A stretch of 64,000 nucleotides of DNA. Origin: Thinopyrum elongatum. Its lineage: Eukaryota > Streptophyta > Magnoliopsida > Poales > Poaceae. The position numbers and the translations under genes are program-made. The DNA lies in assembly GCA_011799875.1 (NCBI GenBank), contig CM022302.1, forward strand, positions 304,927,048 to 304,991,047, given 5' to 3'. Below the pieces are notes generated by a model, which saw only the letters and a list, made by a program, of their open reading frames with translations, was not told the origin of the DNA and did no database searches. Of this stretch, positions 40,927-53,309 are shown in pieces. Each line of letters opens with the position of its first letter. The stretch's first letter is position 1.

Positions 40927-43900
40927 TGTAATGAGGCCCAGTGGCACACACGATGCGGCTTAACTTATGTACATTATTTAGTAGCCAGAACAGGGGCCTC
41001 GATGATAATGAAACATCTATGTGGCAGTGGAAAGATGACATAGCAGATCTCCATCTCACAGGGACACTATTGGGACACGGCCTAGATCGCGATGAATGGA
41101 ACGACTCCAACTCTTAGTCCAGCTTCTTTTGAAACTGGCATGACACGCCAGGTGAGTACTTTGAATGTACTCGCAAGCTCACATGAAGCAAAGCAAATAT
41201 GATAAACAACAACAAGACATTTATCAAATTTTAATGCTTGAACCTGATGATGTATTCCATGAAGTGCATGTGGTGCAAAGACCTCGGTCCCTCGGACCAA
41301 CTTACCATCTCGGGTTACCTCATAACCCAAACGGCCAACTTACCATCGTGATCCTCACTATATCACATCCGAAAACAACATAGTGGTCATCACGAGACCA
41401 CCAACTTCTGCATGTGCCATCTCAGAGTTTTTAGTGTGCAGGTTAGATATTTCTGTTGACCCACGGTGTGACCTACTACGAACTGTGTCCATAACTGAGG
41501 ACGCAGCTATCGATAGATTATACACTCTCCAGACGTTAGTACACTGTACCCACACCACGGAATTCATGGCCTCGTGCACCCATTCAAGTGGACCAACGAC
41601 ATTCCGAGAAAACCAATCTATTGCATGACACTCTCCCGGCCACTCCGATAAACTCCCCTTTGGGCTAAATCCTGGGTCGCCCTGATGTCACCGCGTGACA
41701 TCCGCCACCTTCGTGGCCGACCGCCATCGTGGCCAAAACTAAAACAATGTCCCAAACAGGGACAATGGTACCACACAACTTCGGGCACACGAGGTTATGG
41801 CTGCCTACCGGGCCATGGCAGCGCTAGCACATTGCGTTCCCTAGTTGGAGGCACTGGCGAGAGGCATGATAATGAACCGAATTAGGGCTCCCCATCCAGG
41901 CAAGTGTGGTTGCACTGGTGAACTCGATTCGGTGGCACCATGACTCGATCAACAACTTGTTCAAATTGAATTAACATCATGTTTACCTTTAATTTAAAAT
42001 GATATGAGTCATAGAATGCGATGAAATGATCGGGTCATGAATAACAGGATTGAATGCATCACCATGAGTATGAAACTATAGCATGATCTCTACTACACAT
42101 AATACCAAAATGACATGTAATCTACTTCAAACATAAAACATGGATGAAGTAGCATGCACAAGCTTCATATAGCAACTTAATTCAACTAAATGCAATTAAA
42201 ATGAACTTTAATTCAAGTAAAATCTTTGCTATTGCAATTATATCCTTGCAAATAATTGTTGTGGCTTGCCTTAGTTCAGAGGAGTGTCACAACACTCCTC
42301 GTCTTCTCCAAGGCAATTTTAACCTTCTGAAAACATTTGAAAATGCAAAAACAAAATGTCACATAAAGCCTTTTATTGCACCAGAAAATATCTATAGCAG
42401 GAAAAGTTCTCAAATTTGGCATGCAGAAACTTTAGCTCATAACAAAACTAGTGCAAAAAGAATAAACTCATTTGGAGTTATAGATTAGGAGATATAGCTA
42501 GTCAAAGTTGTGGTCAAAATATGTGAATTTAACCAAAATTTAGAAATTCTAGAAGAGGCCACGTCGAAGGCGTATTTTCAGAATACACCTCCACTCATAA
42601 CCCTTCGGGCGAGAGATAGTGAGGCTGACAGGTGGGGCCTCCTGTTAGGTTTGAGAGAGAGAGAGAGAGGGAAACAGAGAGGGTGGCGCTCTCACCGATG
42701 GTTCTTTCGGGAGGAGGCCACGGCGACCGCCGAAGAGGAGGAGAATGGGTCCAGCACATCAAGACGAGCTCAGACGTACTCAAAACGAGGGTGGGGGTGG
42801 ACAGACAGTGTCGGAATGGTCTTCTCCAGAGACGGCAGGCGGCAGAGCTCGTCGGAGTTGCCGACTCTGGCGTGAATCGGGCAAACCAAGAGCACCGTCG
42901 TGCTCAGGTGAACAACACGAACACGATGGAGCAGGAGAGCGGGGTCGGAGAACACAGGAGCAGGAGGGTGACCATGGGGGATTGGCGACCAACTTCGGCA
43001 ATGTCCGGTGGCAGGAGGCCCTCCCGGCCTTGCCGCACTAGATAGGAGCTTGTTTTGTGGCCAGAGGAGAAGGTGTGGATGACTGGAACGACTTGGGGCT
43101 TGCTCGATATATAGGAGGCAAGGTGGCCGAGATCAGGCTCCGCCAGAGAGACTTTTGAAGAAGAGAAAGAGATAGGGAAGAGCTCAGGCTCAATGCGTAG
43201 GAGTAGAAGGACGGCTCCATGCACAGTGGATGGACACGGCCAAGGCTACAGGGCTCGGGGTTGGACAAGTCACTTACGGAGGCGCACTGTGCCGGCTGGA
43301 CTCGCCGTCTCCACGTCTGCTGTGCAGGCTGCCGGCATTGGGGAGATTCAGAGAGGTACTAGGTGGAAGTGGAGGAGGCTGCTGAGTGGCAAGGACATGC
43401 TACGGTGGCGCGAGGAGGGCGAACGGGAGGCGGCAGGGGGTCCCGATGGCCAAAGCGCACCCGACACTTGTCGAACACTGCATACACGTGCGGTTAGCAT
43501 GTGCACTGGCACACGCGGTATGCCAGGGGTTGCCAGACCATGTCAGTGGTATTGTCCCTTTGACGCGGTGTTACATAATACCCATGCTTGACACATTGGC
43601 CATTGGAAAAGACTTGAGCAAGCAGATAAGTTTCTGGACAGAAACTTGTGATGGAACTAGAGAGAAAATTATTGGGAGTTAGACAGTGAAAGTTGGTGGT
43701 TAAGCTTCTGGTAGGAAGGTAGTCATGTGGTAAAAATTTCAGCCCAAATGGATCAAGTGAAAATGGATTTGCTTCACAAAGTGCCATTACTATCCAGAAG
43801 CAAAAATAATTTCTTGAGTTGAAATTCTCCAAATGACCATGGCATATTTTTGCATGGGAGGGTGAGACATGATCCAAAGAATATTTCAGAATCTATTTGG

Positions 43901-44182
43901 AATATTCTAAGCAAGAAAAATGAGGGTTGCTTCATAGCTTAAGAAGAAAACCTTCATTTTCAGAATGAAAATGAAAATAATGCCATTAAATAAAATTATT
44001 CCATGGCATTACTTTGAGACACACGAGGTCAAGAGAGGGTTTAGAGATGATAGAACCCACTTGGAAGAAAACAAAAGAATTTCCAAGTGGCAAGCCCAGA
44101 AGAATTTACTGGAAATTAAAATGCAATTCAAATATCCAATAAATGCATGAAAAGAAAAAGGTCAAAAATCCAGGGTGTCACA
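40927..44182 (-). repeat. Chromovirus (Tekay-like) 3' LTR, minus strand (about 3.26 kb)
   Basis: In reverse complement it starts TGTGACACCCTGGATTTTTG at 44182, right after a polypurine tract (gcgggggagg, 44183-44193 side). It ends near 40927 (…ggcctcattaca). Inside are AT-rich parts, a GA microsatellite (42652-42669) and a GC-rich part (42700-43500). ORFs here (42510-43045, 43193-43682 and their antisense shadows) show no domain. The end at 40927 is placed where the gag similarity stops. Confidence 0.65.
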
Positions 44183-44219
44183 AACCTCCCCCGCTTAGGA
44201 TGAATCTCGTCCTCGAGAT

Positions 44220-46318
44220 TTGGTTGCTCAGGAAACAAATCAGGGTATGCAGTCCTTGAGAAATCTTCCCTTTCCTAGGTGGCTTCATCATCGGTATGAT
44301 GTTCCCACTGCACTTTGTAAAACTTGATTGACTTACTGCGGGTTACTGTTACCATATCATCCAATATCCGAAAAGGTTTCTCTTCATATGTCAAATCCTT
44401 AGCATGCTCTAGTTGGTCAGATCTGTCCGTTTTCCTGGTGGTGAGATAAAGTTTCACAGTTCAGACACACTGGAAGACATCATGAACTTCGAATAATTCA
44501 GGTGGTAGCTCTAACTGGTAAGCCACTGTACCAACTCCTATCATGACTGGGAATGGGCCAATGTATCTGAGTGCGATCTTTCCTCGAGTTCCTTTCATGG
44601 GTGTGACTCGGAGATAGGCATACTCCCTGGGTTCAAAGCTGATTTGTCGATGCTTTGAATCATAATAGCTCTTTCGACGTGACTTGGCTATTTGAAGTCT
44701 GTCCCGGATTTCCTTTACTTGTCGTTCTGCTTCCATCATCAAATCAGTCCCAAAAATCCGGTTGTCTCTGGTCTGAGACTAGTTTAGAGGGGTGCGACAC
44801 TTACGCCCATATAGAGCCTCGTAAGGTGACATCTTGTGGCTGGTTTGATAGCCATTGTTGTAAGAAAATTCTGCATAAGGCAAATTGTCTTCCCATTTCG
44901 GTCCTTGAGCAAGCGCACATGCTCGAAACATGTCTTCAAGAATCTGATTTACTCGCTCTGTCTGTCTGTCTCTCTGAGGATGATAAGCGATGCTATACTT
45001 CAAAGTTGTTCCCAAAGCATGGTGAAGACGTGCCCAGAATTCCGAGGTAAATAGAGATCCTCGGTTTAAAGTGATGGTTCTTGGGACTGCATGCAGAATG
45101 ACAAGTCTAGATATATATAGTTGAGCAAGCTGATCTGCCCGATATGTGGTCCTTATTGGAATGAAATGAGCCACTTTTGTAAGCATGTAGACCACGACCC
45201 ATATAGCATTATTCCCTCAGGGTGTTTTGGGCAGTCCCATGATGAAATCCATGCGAATATCATCCACTTTCCATTGTGGAATGGGTGAAGGTTGTAACAG
45301 CTTGGTGGGTTTCTGGTGTTCCGCCTTTACTTTATTGCAAATGTCACAATAGGCAACAGAATACACAATGTCTTTCTTCATACCATTCCACCAGAATATC
45401 TGCCTCAGATCTTAATACATCTTGGTACCTCTAGGATGAATTGAATATTAAGACTCATGTGCTTCCTTTAATATCTGCTACTTTAGATCTTCTTGATTGG
45501 GTACGCCAATTCGATCTCAAAATCGAAGGGTACCTTGATCATCTTTGTGGAAGTCTTGAGTCTTTCCTTCTTGCATTCTGACAATCATCTTTAACAAAAA
45601 TGGATCCTCATCCTGAGCCTTGCGAACATCTTCTTCCAGAGTTGAAGTGACTTCTAAGGTAGCTGTGCATGTGGTATCACAAAGCATCATGTTGAGCTGA
45701 GCTATCTCTTCTTGCAGTCCAGGAGGTAAGAGATCCATTAACGCATTTACCGTGGCTGGTTTGCGATTGAGTGCGTCGGCAACCATGTTAGCCTTTTCCG
45801 GATGGTAATTTATTCCAATATCATAATCCTTGACCAATTCAAGCCATCTCCATTGTCGAAGATTCAAGTCTGGCTAAGTGAAGATGTACTTGAGACTCTT
45901 GTGGTCGGCGAAGACTTGGCATCTTTTCCCAATGAGATAGAGCCTCCAAATTTTTAACGAGTGCACAACTGCCGCCAGTTCCAAGTCGTGTGTGGGATAA
46001 TTTTCTTCATGCGTCCGCAGTTGTCTGGATGCATATGCCACAACCTTTCCATCTTGCATGAGTATGCATCCTATGCCCCTCCTGGATGCTTCACAATAAA
46101 TATCAAAGCTTCGGTAAATATCAGGAAGTGTCAATACTGGTGTTGTGGTCAAACGAGCGTTCAATTCACTAAAACTTTTCTCGCAGGGTTCTATCCATTA
46201 AAATTTATGATTCTTCTTGAGCAGTTCTGTCATTGGCTTGGCTATCTTTGGAAAGCCTTCAATAAATCGATGGTAGTAGTCGGCAAGACCCAGGAAACTT
46301 CTGATTTCTGACACAGTT
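44220..46318 (-). pseudogene. pol: Chromovirus (Tekay-like) pol: RT end, RNase H, integrase, chromodomain
   Basis: Read from 46318: RT end ([20 protein letters not shown]), RNase H-like ([53 protein letters not shown]), an integrase finger (IHPRGTKMY…CDICNKVKAEHQKP) and core (MDFIMGLPKTP; RTITLNRGSLFTS; RQTERVNQILEDMFRACALA). The C-terminus has 'RYIGPFPVMIGVGTVAYQLE' and a chromodomain (FRILDDMVTVTRSKSIKFYK, VQWEHHTDDEAT). The second catalytic Asp of the integrase is Asn (45064-45066). At least seven stops occur, including TAG for Trp in the chromodomain (44275). The chromodomain and order mark a chromovirus. It is cut at 46318. Confidence 0.85.
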
Positions 46319-46324
46319 GTAGGA

Positions 46325-46882
46325 GCCCGCAGGCAGTTAGGTGAGGCTTGCCGGACACATGTCAGCTCATCGGGAGGATTTTTACCTTTATCGACACCCG
46401 TCCAAATGGCATGTCAAGCTAATATGAGTTAGCTAGGCAAGCGGTGCAGCTACCTTGCCGGGGCTCCTCCTCCTCATGACACCTAAACATGCACTTAATG
46501 CTTTTTGTCCTAACTAGTAGAGTTAGGTATGATAGCACTGTTGCTATCTAATCATCATGTATTTACCTTTTTGCCATTGTGATTACCCCTTTAGCTATAA
46601 AAGGAGGGCCAGGGAAATGTTTACAGGGATCGACCCTTTGCACAACTACACGCGTAGCTGCTTCCCTCTTGCATCCTTGCCGCGGGAGCACTTCTTGTAC
46701 TTGTGTTCCAACACATACTCCCAATATAGCAAGCAGGAGTAGGGTTTTACACCTCATGGTGGCCCGAACCTGGGTAAAGATCCCTGCGTCCTCCCTTGGT
46801 TTTTGCTCTTTGCGTCTTGTGCAACTCCCTAGCCGAACAACAAGGGGCTTGATGGCCCGATAGATGGTCGTCCACACCGACA
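46325..46882 (+). repeat. Gypsy 5' LTR (truncated), plus strand
   Basis: This is the last 560 bp of the same LTR family as 37953-38817 (shared 'ctataaaaggagggccaggg' at 46595, 'aggagtagggttttac', 'cccgaacctgggtaaa'). It ends 'ccacaccgaca' and is followed by PBS-like tggcgcgccaggtagggg at 46887. About 300 bp of its start are missing at the junction with the chromovirus pol. Confidence 0.8.
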
Positions 46883-46979
46883 TCTTTGGCGCGCCAGGTA
46901 GGGGAGCTTCACTTGCATCAACCTAAATCAATGGACGGCGCGTTGATTTCATCGAGTTTCATCGCCATCTTCATCATCA

Positions 46980-47557
46980 ATGGCGCCCAAGAAGAAGGGT
47001 AACATGACGAGGAAGCCTTCTGCCTCAATAGTTCCTTCACACGAGTCCGCGGACGGCGTAGGCGGCGCCACCGATGTGGGCGGTGCGAACACCGCGAGTG
47101 GAACAGCCGGCGCAGGTGGCGTGGTCGCCGTGCCCACTGCACTGGGAACAGAAGGTAGAGGCGTCAGAGTTGATCATCTTCCTCGGGCCTCTGGGGAGAA
47201 CAACAACAATGGCACAGGTGGTGCGAACGCGCAACTTCCATCTCCTCGATGCACTAGCGAGCGCAGCCATTGGAGCAACACCGCCGGTCTGGCGCGAATT
47301 GGGATCCTCCTGGTGTAGTGACAGCCGCAACAGTTCGGGAAACCACGGAAAGGCACACGCCACGCCCGTCGCAAGATGGGCGCAACATGACTCCGAGCGG
47401 CGTTATCGAGTATATGCAGTATTGCCCTCACGACAAGTCGCCTGTCGACCAAGTCCAAGATCCTCGGGCACCACTTCCGCCACACCAAACCGCTACTGTG
47501 CACGAGCCGTGACGACAAGATCGCAATGGCGCTCCTGATGGCTCTGCCAGCAGTCGA
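46980..47557 (+). pseudogene. gag: Gypsy gag start, truncated by CACTA copy B
   Basis: ATG 46980 reads MAPKKKGNMTRKPSASIVPS, then a Gly/Ala-rich stretch (VGGATDVGGANTASGTAGAG) and a low-complexity part to a stop at 47316. It matches the gag start at 27237 (minus). Frames shift afterwards and no retrotrans_gag core is reached before 47557, where the CACTA terminus begins. Confidence 0.6.
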
Positions 47558-50400
47558 CACAACAAAAAAAAAACACACATTCTTGACATTATGGCCCGAA
47601 CAAAATTTTTTCTGTCATGCTTATGACACTTCTATGACGATAATTATGAGGAAAACACGTATCATCATAGATGTGGTGGGCTCCTACTTCTATGACAAAA
47701 ATTCATGACAGAAAATTGGCTTTTCATCCTGGGCAGGCCGGAGACGCACCTGCATGACATTCTTTGGGCCGTCCATGATGGAAAAAATCGTGGTAGAAGC
47801 GAGGGCGAGGTAAATATCGGGGAGTTCCCGGTTACGGTGGGTGGTCGGGGCCGAGCGATGTCTTGTGGTTTGCGCGTTTCTCTCTCGTGCATGTGTGTGT
47901 GCGAGGCATTGGCTAACTGAACCGAAGCGATCACACTAGCTACGTTACTGAACCCGAGCGATCGATCCCTTGGCTGTTAACTAAACCCGAGCGATTCATT
48001 CGCTGCTGACTGAACCCGAGCGATTCCATCGCTCCTGCTGCTAACTGAAGCCGAGCGATCAATCGCTGCTGCTGCTGCTTACTGATGCCGATCGAGCCCC
48101 CGTGCGAGACGTAGCTAGCTAGCTAGTGTTGGGTTGCCTCTCGATGAACAGTGACCGTTGCTATTGTGCGCGTGGTATGTAGAACCAGTCGAGACGTGGT
48201 GAGTCGAGCCGGTTGGTTGGCTGTGGATGAATAGTTCCCGGTGGGGGTTGGATGAACATGACCCCATGGTAGTAGGCCGTTGCCGCTGGATGGACAGGAC
48301 CCCGAGGAGGCCGCCACACCCCAGCTGGTTGGGGGTGGATGAACAGTACCCCATGGAGGCTGGATGAATAGTAGGCAGTGGAGGCTGGATGATGGTGATG
48401 GTGGATGAACAGTAGCCCGTGGAGGCTGGAGCGAGGTAGTCGATGGTGGATGAACAGTAGCCCGTGGAGTCCCATTTTGTGGTACGCCACACCCCTCCCA
48501 ATGAATAGGACCCCATTTCGACCGTAGGTGCTCCAACAGAAGTCTGTTTCCTCCATTTAGCAGTACGCCAGACCCCTCCCAATGAACAGGATCCCGTTTT
48601 GACCGTAGGCGGTCGAACAAAAGGCCATTTCCACCGTTATGCGGTATGTAAGGCCCTGTTTCGGCTGTTCCGTCCAAGCCGGTTGGGTCCCAATGAACAG
48701 GATGCATTCCGTTGGCTCCCAATGAACACGACGCTGTTTCTCTCTTCCGACCCAGCCGGTTGGCTGCCGATGAACAGGACGACAGCACTGCCGTCCATTG
48801 CTTCGCCATGTACACGAGCCCAGGTCGTACGTATGCACGAGTACGCGTTCAAGACCCTGCCCGTATGTACGTACGTGGCTATATTTTTTGCCATGTGGTT
48901 GTACGTACGTGTACAAAGTTTAGATGGGACTGCCTGAACTGCTAGGTCGGGGCTTTACTACGACAGGTGCCGCTGCTTGCTCGGCCACGGTTCATCATTG
49001 CAGAGAGACTGGTCGACCAGTATGTACGTACACGTTCGCGACCAGACAGACAATGCTATGTATGCTTTGACCGGGTGGGTCCTAGCTGTCAGGGAGGATA
49101 AGGAGGCACTTCCTTGGGTGCGAAGATATAGCTGGTGGGTCCTAGCTGTCAGGGGGAGGGATCATTTTTTTCGCCAAATATGGGGGCACTTCCTTGCGTC
49201 CGAAGATGTAGTGGTGTGCCCAGCTGTCAGCGTCACGGTGTACAGTCGTCTTCCATTGGCTGTCATTCATTGACCACGTTGACCATGCTGCGACAAGAGC
49301 ACCAAGGCGGTGGATGATGGTGAAGCCTAGGAAGGGAAAGTCGCGGAGCCGGGGAAGACGCGACAGTGGATGCATACCCACGTGGAGGGGAGTACGAAGG
49401 TTGACTACTTTGGCTGCGATGTGATGCTGCCTTCACCGGAGAATAACAGGAGGTGTGGGTCAGTAGAGGGATGGCATGGCCAGCAGTGGCAGCACAGCCG
49501 GCCACGGGAGGTAGGAGCAGGTGGTCCAGCCAGCGCTGGTTTCGGCGGCTCGAGCAAGAAGATCAGAGATTGAAGAAGCAGCGCGACCGTTAGATGTTAA
49601 TCCAACGGTCACTGCTGCTAGAATCGTTTGTTGACTTGGTCAACAAAGCCCTGCGTACGTGTCAACTTAGTAGGCCCACAGGTCAGCCTCCGAATTAGGT
49701 GGGTCCGAGCTAGCAGGGGGAGGAATCATTTTTCTTGCGTGTAATAAGGAGGCACTTCCTTCCATGCGAAGATGTAGCTCGTGGGTCCTAGCTATCATGT
49801 GGTGGAAATTTTTTTGTGTAATAAGAAGGAACTTCCTTGTGTGCCAAGATTGTAGCTTGTGGGTCCAACCTATCAGGGGGAGGAATTGTTTATTCCTGCA
49901 TAATAAGGAGGCACTAGCTTGCGTGCGAAGATGTAGCTGGTGGTTATCAGCTGTCAGCCTCTCCACGTACTCCATGTTGGCTCTCGTTGTTGACCACGCA
50001 TCATCAAGCGGACCACGGCGATGGACTACGGCGAGGCCTAAGATGGCAACGATTTGGAGTCATGGAAGAAGGGGCACCTGGTCTCCCTGGCAGAGGGGAG
50101 TACGAGGGACTGGTTCAGCTGCGGGGTGAGGTTGCCGTCGCCGGAGAATAACATAAGCTGTGGGTGAGTACAGGTATGACCTGGCCACCATTGGGAGTAG
50201 GGTGGGGTGGCGAGGCCTGCACGGCAGCACATCCGGCCATGGGAGGCAGATGCAGGCGCTCCAGCCGGCGACGGTTTTGGCGGCTGGAGCAAGAGCAACT
50301 AGATCAGAGATTGAAGAAGAAGGATCACCGTTGGATGTCAATCCAATGGCTACATATGTCAGAATAATTTGTTGACCTTTTGTTTTAGACCATTAAATCA
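47558..50400 (-). mobile_element. CACTA element copy B (inverted relative to copy A)
   Basis: The left terminus 'cacaacaaaaaaaaaacac' corresponds to CACTACAAAAAAAAGAC of copy A with changes, including loss of the CACTA T. The next 270 bp (gtcatgcttatgacacttct, 'atcatcatagatgtggtggg', 'ttcccggttacggtgggtgg') match copy A in reverse complement. 47920-48110 holds repeated 'tgaacccgagcgat' units. 48120-48960 holds the 'gatgaacag' and 'cgtacgccacacccctccc' repeats. 49070-50380 carries an internal duplication. The right terminus was not located, so 50400 is only where recognisable element sequence ends. No transposase is present. Confidence 0.7.
49070..50380. repeat. Internal tandem duplication (about 700-bp period) in CACTA copy B
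   Basis: Shared landmarks: 'ggagaataaca' at 49438 and 50142 (704 bp apart), 'gatcagagattgaagaag' at about 49561 and 50302, and 'aagatgtag' / 'gtcctagctgtcag' blocks in both halves. The two halves differ by many substitutions. Confidence 0.75.
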
Positions 50401-51150
50401 TTTTTTCACTAAATGGACAACACCTTGTGCAGGCTTTGTCCTAGTGGGCCAACAAAGTCAGCTTCGAAAGCTATGGCGGAATGGAGCCCAATTATTTAGG
50501 TTTTACAGCCCATTTCATTTTGTTTGCCAATACATCTATTTCCTGGGCTTTGACTCAAAAATAATCTATTTCCTAGGACTATTTATGATAATTTACAATG
50601 CATTTGATTATTTATTAGAATAAACCTATTTAATGGGTTGGGTGAAAAAATAATATTGCGTACATGCAGCCCATTTATTATTTCTGATAATTTACAACCT
50701 ATTTGATTTTAGTAGAAATGGACCCATTTCTAGGATGGGTGAAAAAACAATGATGGTCTGGACTTAGCATTTCATATAAAAAATTAATATTGAGATAGGA
50801 ATATTTAAAAAAACTTAAGTTGGTTTTGGTAATCTTATTATATAAAAAATGAACTTAGTTGTGCATTTTATTAAAAGAAACATAGGCTAGGCTGCGCTTA
50901 TTTTAGGATCTTGTGTACAACTGTTGGCCCAGTTGCATTGCTGATGTTCAATGAAAAAGGCCTGTGTAGTACAGTACAACTTTACATAGCTACTCAGCCT
51001 ACATTCAACAACACCTGAAAAGGCCCAAACAAGGCTTGTGTACAACTTTTTGAAGTCACTGAGCTCAAATTATAACTTAAAAAAAAGTTAGAGTACAGTG
51101 GAACCTAATTAAAAGTTGTCACGAGCGAAGAAATAATTCAATGGGTCCCA

Positions 51151-51154
<4 letters not shown>
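50401..51154. other. AT-rich unassigned sequence
   Basis: It contains two similar stretches, 'tttatgataatttacaatgcatttgat' (50582 on) and 'tttctgataatttacaacctatttgat' (50680 on), about 100 bp apart, each followed by a 'gggtgaaaaaa' motif. No coding region. Confidence 0.4.
50985..51083. repeat. Direct repeat flanking the DUF4283-like remnant, left copy
   Basis: Blocks 'attcaacaacacct', 'ggcccaaacaa' and 'cactgagctcaaatta' recur in order at 52733-52820. The copies are about 1.74 kb apart and enclose the gene remnant at 51603-52470. Confidence 0.7.

Positions 51155-51198
<44 letters not shown>
51155..51198. repeat. Compound microsatellite (TG)14(AG)8
   Basis: Fourteen TG dinucleotides (51155-51182) pass directly into eight AG dinucleotides (51183-51198). 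Confidence 0.98.
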
Positions 51199-51199
<1 letters not shown>

Positions 51200-51602
51200 C
51201 CCATCGGTCGATGCTCGTGAATACATCTTTCAGCCATATGCATTGTTGATGCTCAGTAAAAACATACATAGTTTACACAATCATATACAACATCATAGCA
51301 CATTGAACTTGCATACAAAAATTTCACGCAGGCGGCACAATCAGGGTGGAAGCAGTGGATCACTACGGGTAGGGGTATGTTGAAACCAACAAACTCATAC
51401 ATAACCGTTCATCGTCTTCATCAATGACGGGGAAATATCTAGAATGATGTGCAAAGAAAACAGACAGACAACACAATAAGTTCTACTAGCACATTATGTT
51501 GACGTACACCCCTTTCACAATCAAATGTACCGGCACATCAGTGCTTCACACCGATAGCTCGGATTTAACTAGTATCTGAGAAGATTCAGTTGTTACGTCA
51601 AA

Positions 51603-52470
51603 CTAGAGCACATCCAGGTAGCCAACCCTGCCTCTTCTCCCAAAGAAGCAGTGGCCTCCGCCGCGTGATGGAGTAGGCCCTATGCCATCCATCATTCCAA
51701 GCAACACGAGAAACGTCTGACATTGACTCCTGTAATGGATGTCGTCAATAGACCCTGGCACCAGCGGCAGCGGCAGGACTTCGATTGATGGATTGACCAC
51801 TTCTTCGACATGCACGAACACTCGATACAGTTACATCCCTAACATGGTCCGCGATGGCCTTGGTGGTGATGAATAGTACAACCCCGGTTCCTGCACCGGT
51901 ATCTCAACACCAATCACCTTGGGTATGGTGGACGGCTTCTTCATCCATGCCATAACCGTCGGAGCCCAGCTGTCTGGAGGAACAAACATACTTATGAGCT
52001 CACCTCCAAGGTCGTTGATAAGCTCATTCATGGACTCGCTATTCCAAGCACGTCGAGGCATGCCATGGAAGGTAAGCTTTGTTAAAAACTCAAGCTCAAA
52101 GGGCACCAAGCCCCATCTTGGGTGCCACCAATCAAAGCTCACAGCATGCCATCGCAGAAGAAATGCCGGGAAAATTTGAACACACGACTGCAGTCGAAAG
52201 TTGTCCGGAACCTAACGAAGAAATCAGCCGGTGGCGGACATACTTTGATGAGAAAGTCACTTATTTGGATGCCGTGCACAATGCCAAGAGCTTTGACAAG
52301 GTCGTCCTGCGAGGCAAGAGGCCTATCGCCGTTGATGGTTACCATCAGCACTTTGCCGACAAACTGGTCGTCAAGTGCCGCAATGCCACTGTTGAGCGAC
52401 AGCACGCAGCGCCCGAAGGCTGGACAACCTCAGGATCTCTGGCTCGGAAATCCGCGTTGACCGGTGACAT
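51603..52470 (-). pseudogene. DUF4283-like protein remnant
   Basis: On the minus strand from ATG 52470 (MSPVNADFRARDPEVVQ) the reading continues, with frameshifts near 52400 and 52140, through 'DDLVKALGIVHGIQISDFLI', 'ADFFVRFRTTFDCSRVFKFS', 'WWHPRWGLVPFELEFLTKLT' and 'FHGMPRRAWNSESMNELIND', to a proline-rich end. A further stop lies near 51831. The pattern 'FlvrF…R…W…f.GiPrhaW' resembles DUF4283, a plant family often linked to LINE-type retroelements and related nucleic-acid-binding proteins. No zinc knuckle or reverse transcriptase is seen. The fragment is enclosed by direct repeats (50985-51083, 52733-52820), suggesting transport by a mobile element. Assignment is by motif only. Confidence 0.5.
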
Positions 52471-52732
52471 GACAGTGCGCTTGAGTACAGGAAGTACATT
52501 AGGGGGATTTGGGCGGAACTGGAGTAGGAATCGAGATTCTAGAGGTGGGGGAGGGGCGAGAGATTGGGGATGAAAAGGTAGATTGAATTTTGAACACGCA
52601 ACGTTACGCTCTTGGCGCGCAATTGCACGTAAACACCGGTGGCACCCACATGTCGGCCTAAGAGTCCTTTTTCTTTCTTTTTTGAGCACCCGTCCCGAGA
52701 ATTCATAACTGGCCTATTTGGCATTGCGTTAC

Positions 52733-52820
52733 TACTCGGCCCATATTCAACGACACCTCACATTGGCCCAAACAAGTGTACGTCATCGAAAAGACACTGA
52801 GCTCAAATTGTAACTTTAAA
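52733..52820. repeat. Direct repeat flanking the DUF4283-like remnant, right copy
   Basis: This is the partner of 50985-51083 (attcaacgacacct, ggcccaaacaag, cactgagctcaaattg). Confidence 0.7.
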
Positions 52821-53309
52821 AAAGGATATATACACTGAACACTAGAGAATGGTGATGCCCTCATTTAGCCCACTAGTAGTTCGAGAGAATAAACAGTTCG
52901 AAAAAATGATATGTACAACATTCAAACACTGACTAGTGACTACTACAGACATAAACAACAAAACATGATAGTTCATAAGAAGTCTTGCTACACCACCAAA
53001 ATGCACCCATCTGCAGAGCTCAGAGTCTCGTGATCCAGACAAGAATGACATTCTAAAGAGAGGCAACTATTACATAGTAAGAGTGACATAGACGAGGATG
53101 ACCAAATGACAAGGAGTCTGCATAACAAAAGAGAGAACTACCCATCAAGAACAAGCAGCAAAGACAACAAGTCATTTGAAGAGGGATGGTCCAACACCAT
53201 CATAATTTGCAGCCCCGCTTCAGCCACCAGTGATTCGGAGACACCAGGACTCCACCGTTTCGACGCAACAACCTAGTTACCTATCAACCTGAAGGCTTGA
53301 ACCACATCA
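52821..53309. other. Unassigned sequence
   Basis: No feature was recognised. It would be the 3' flank of the next remnant on the minus strand. Confidence 0.4.

Noticed and set aside
51155..51198. CRISPR or regulatory array
   Set aside because: It is a simple dinucleotide microsatellite in a plant genome.
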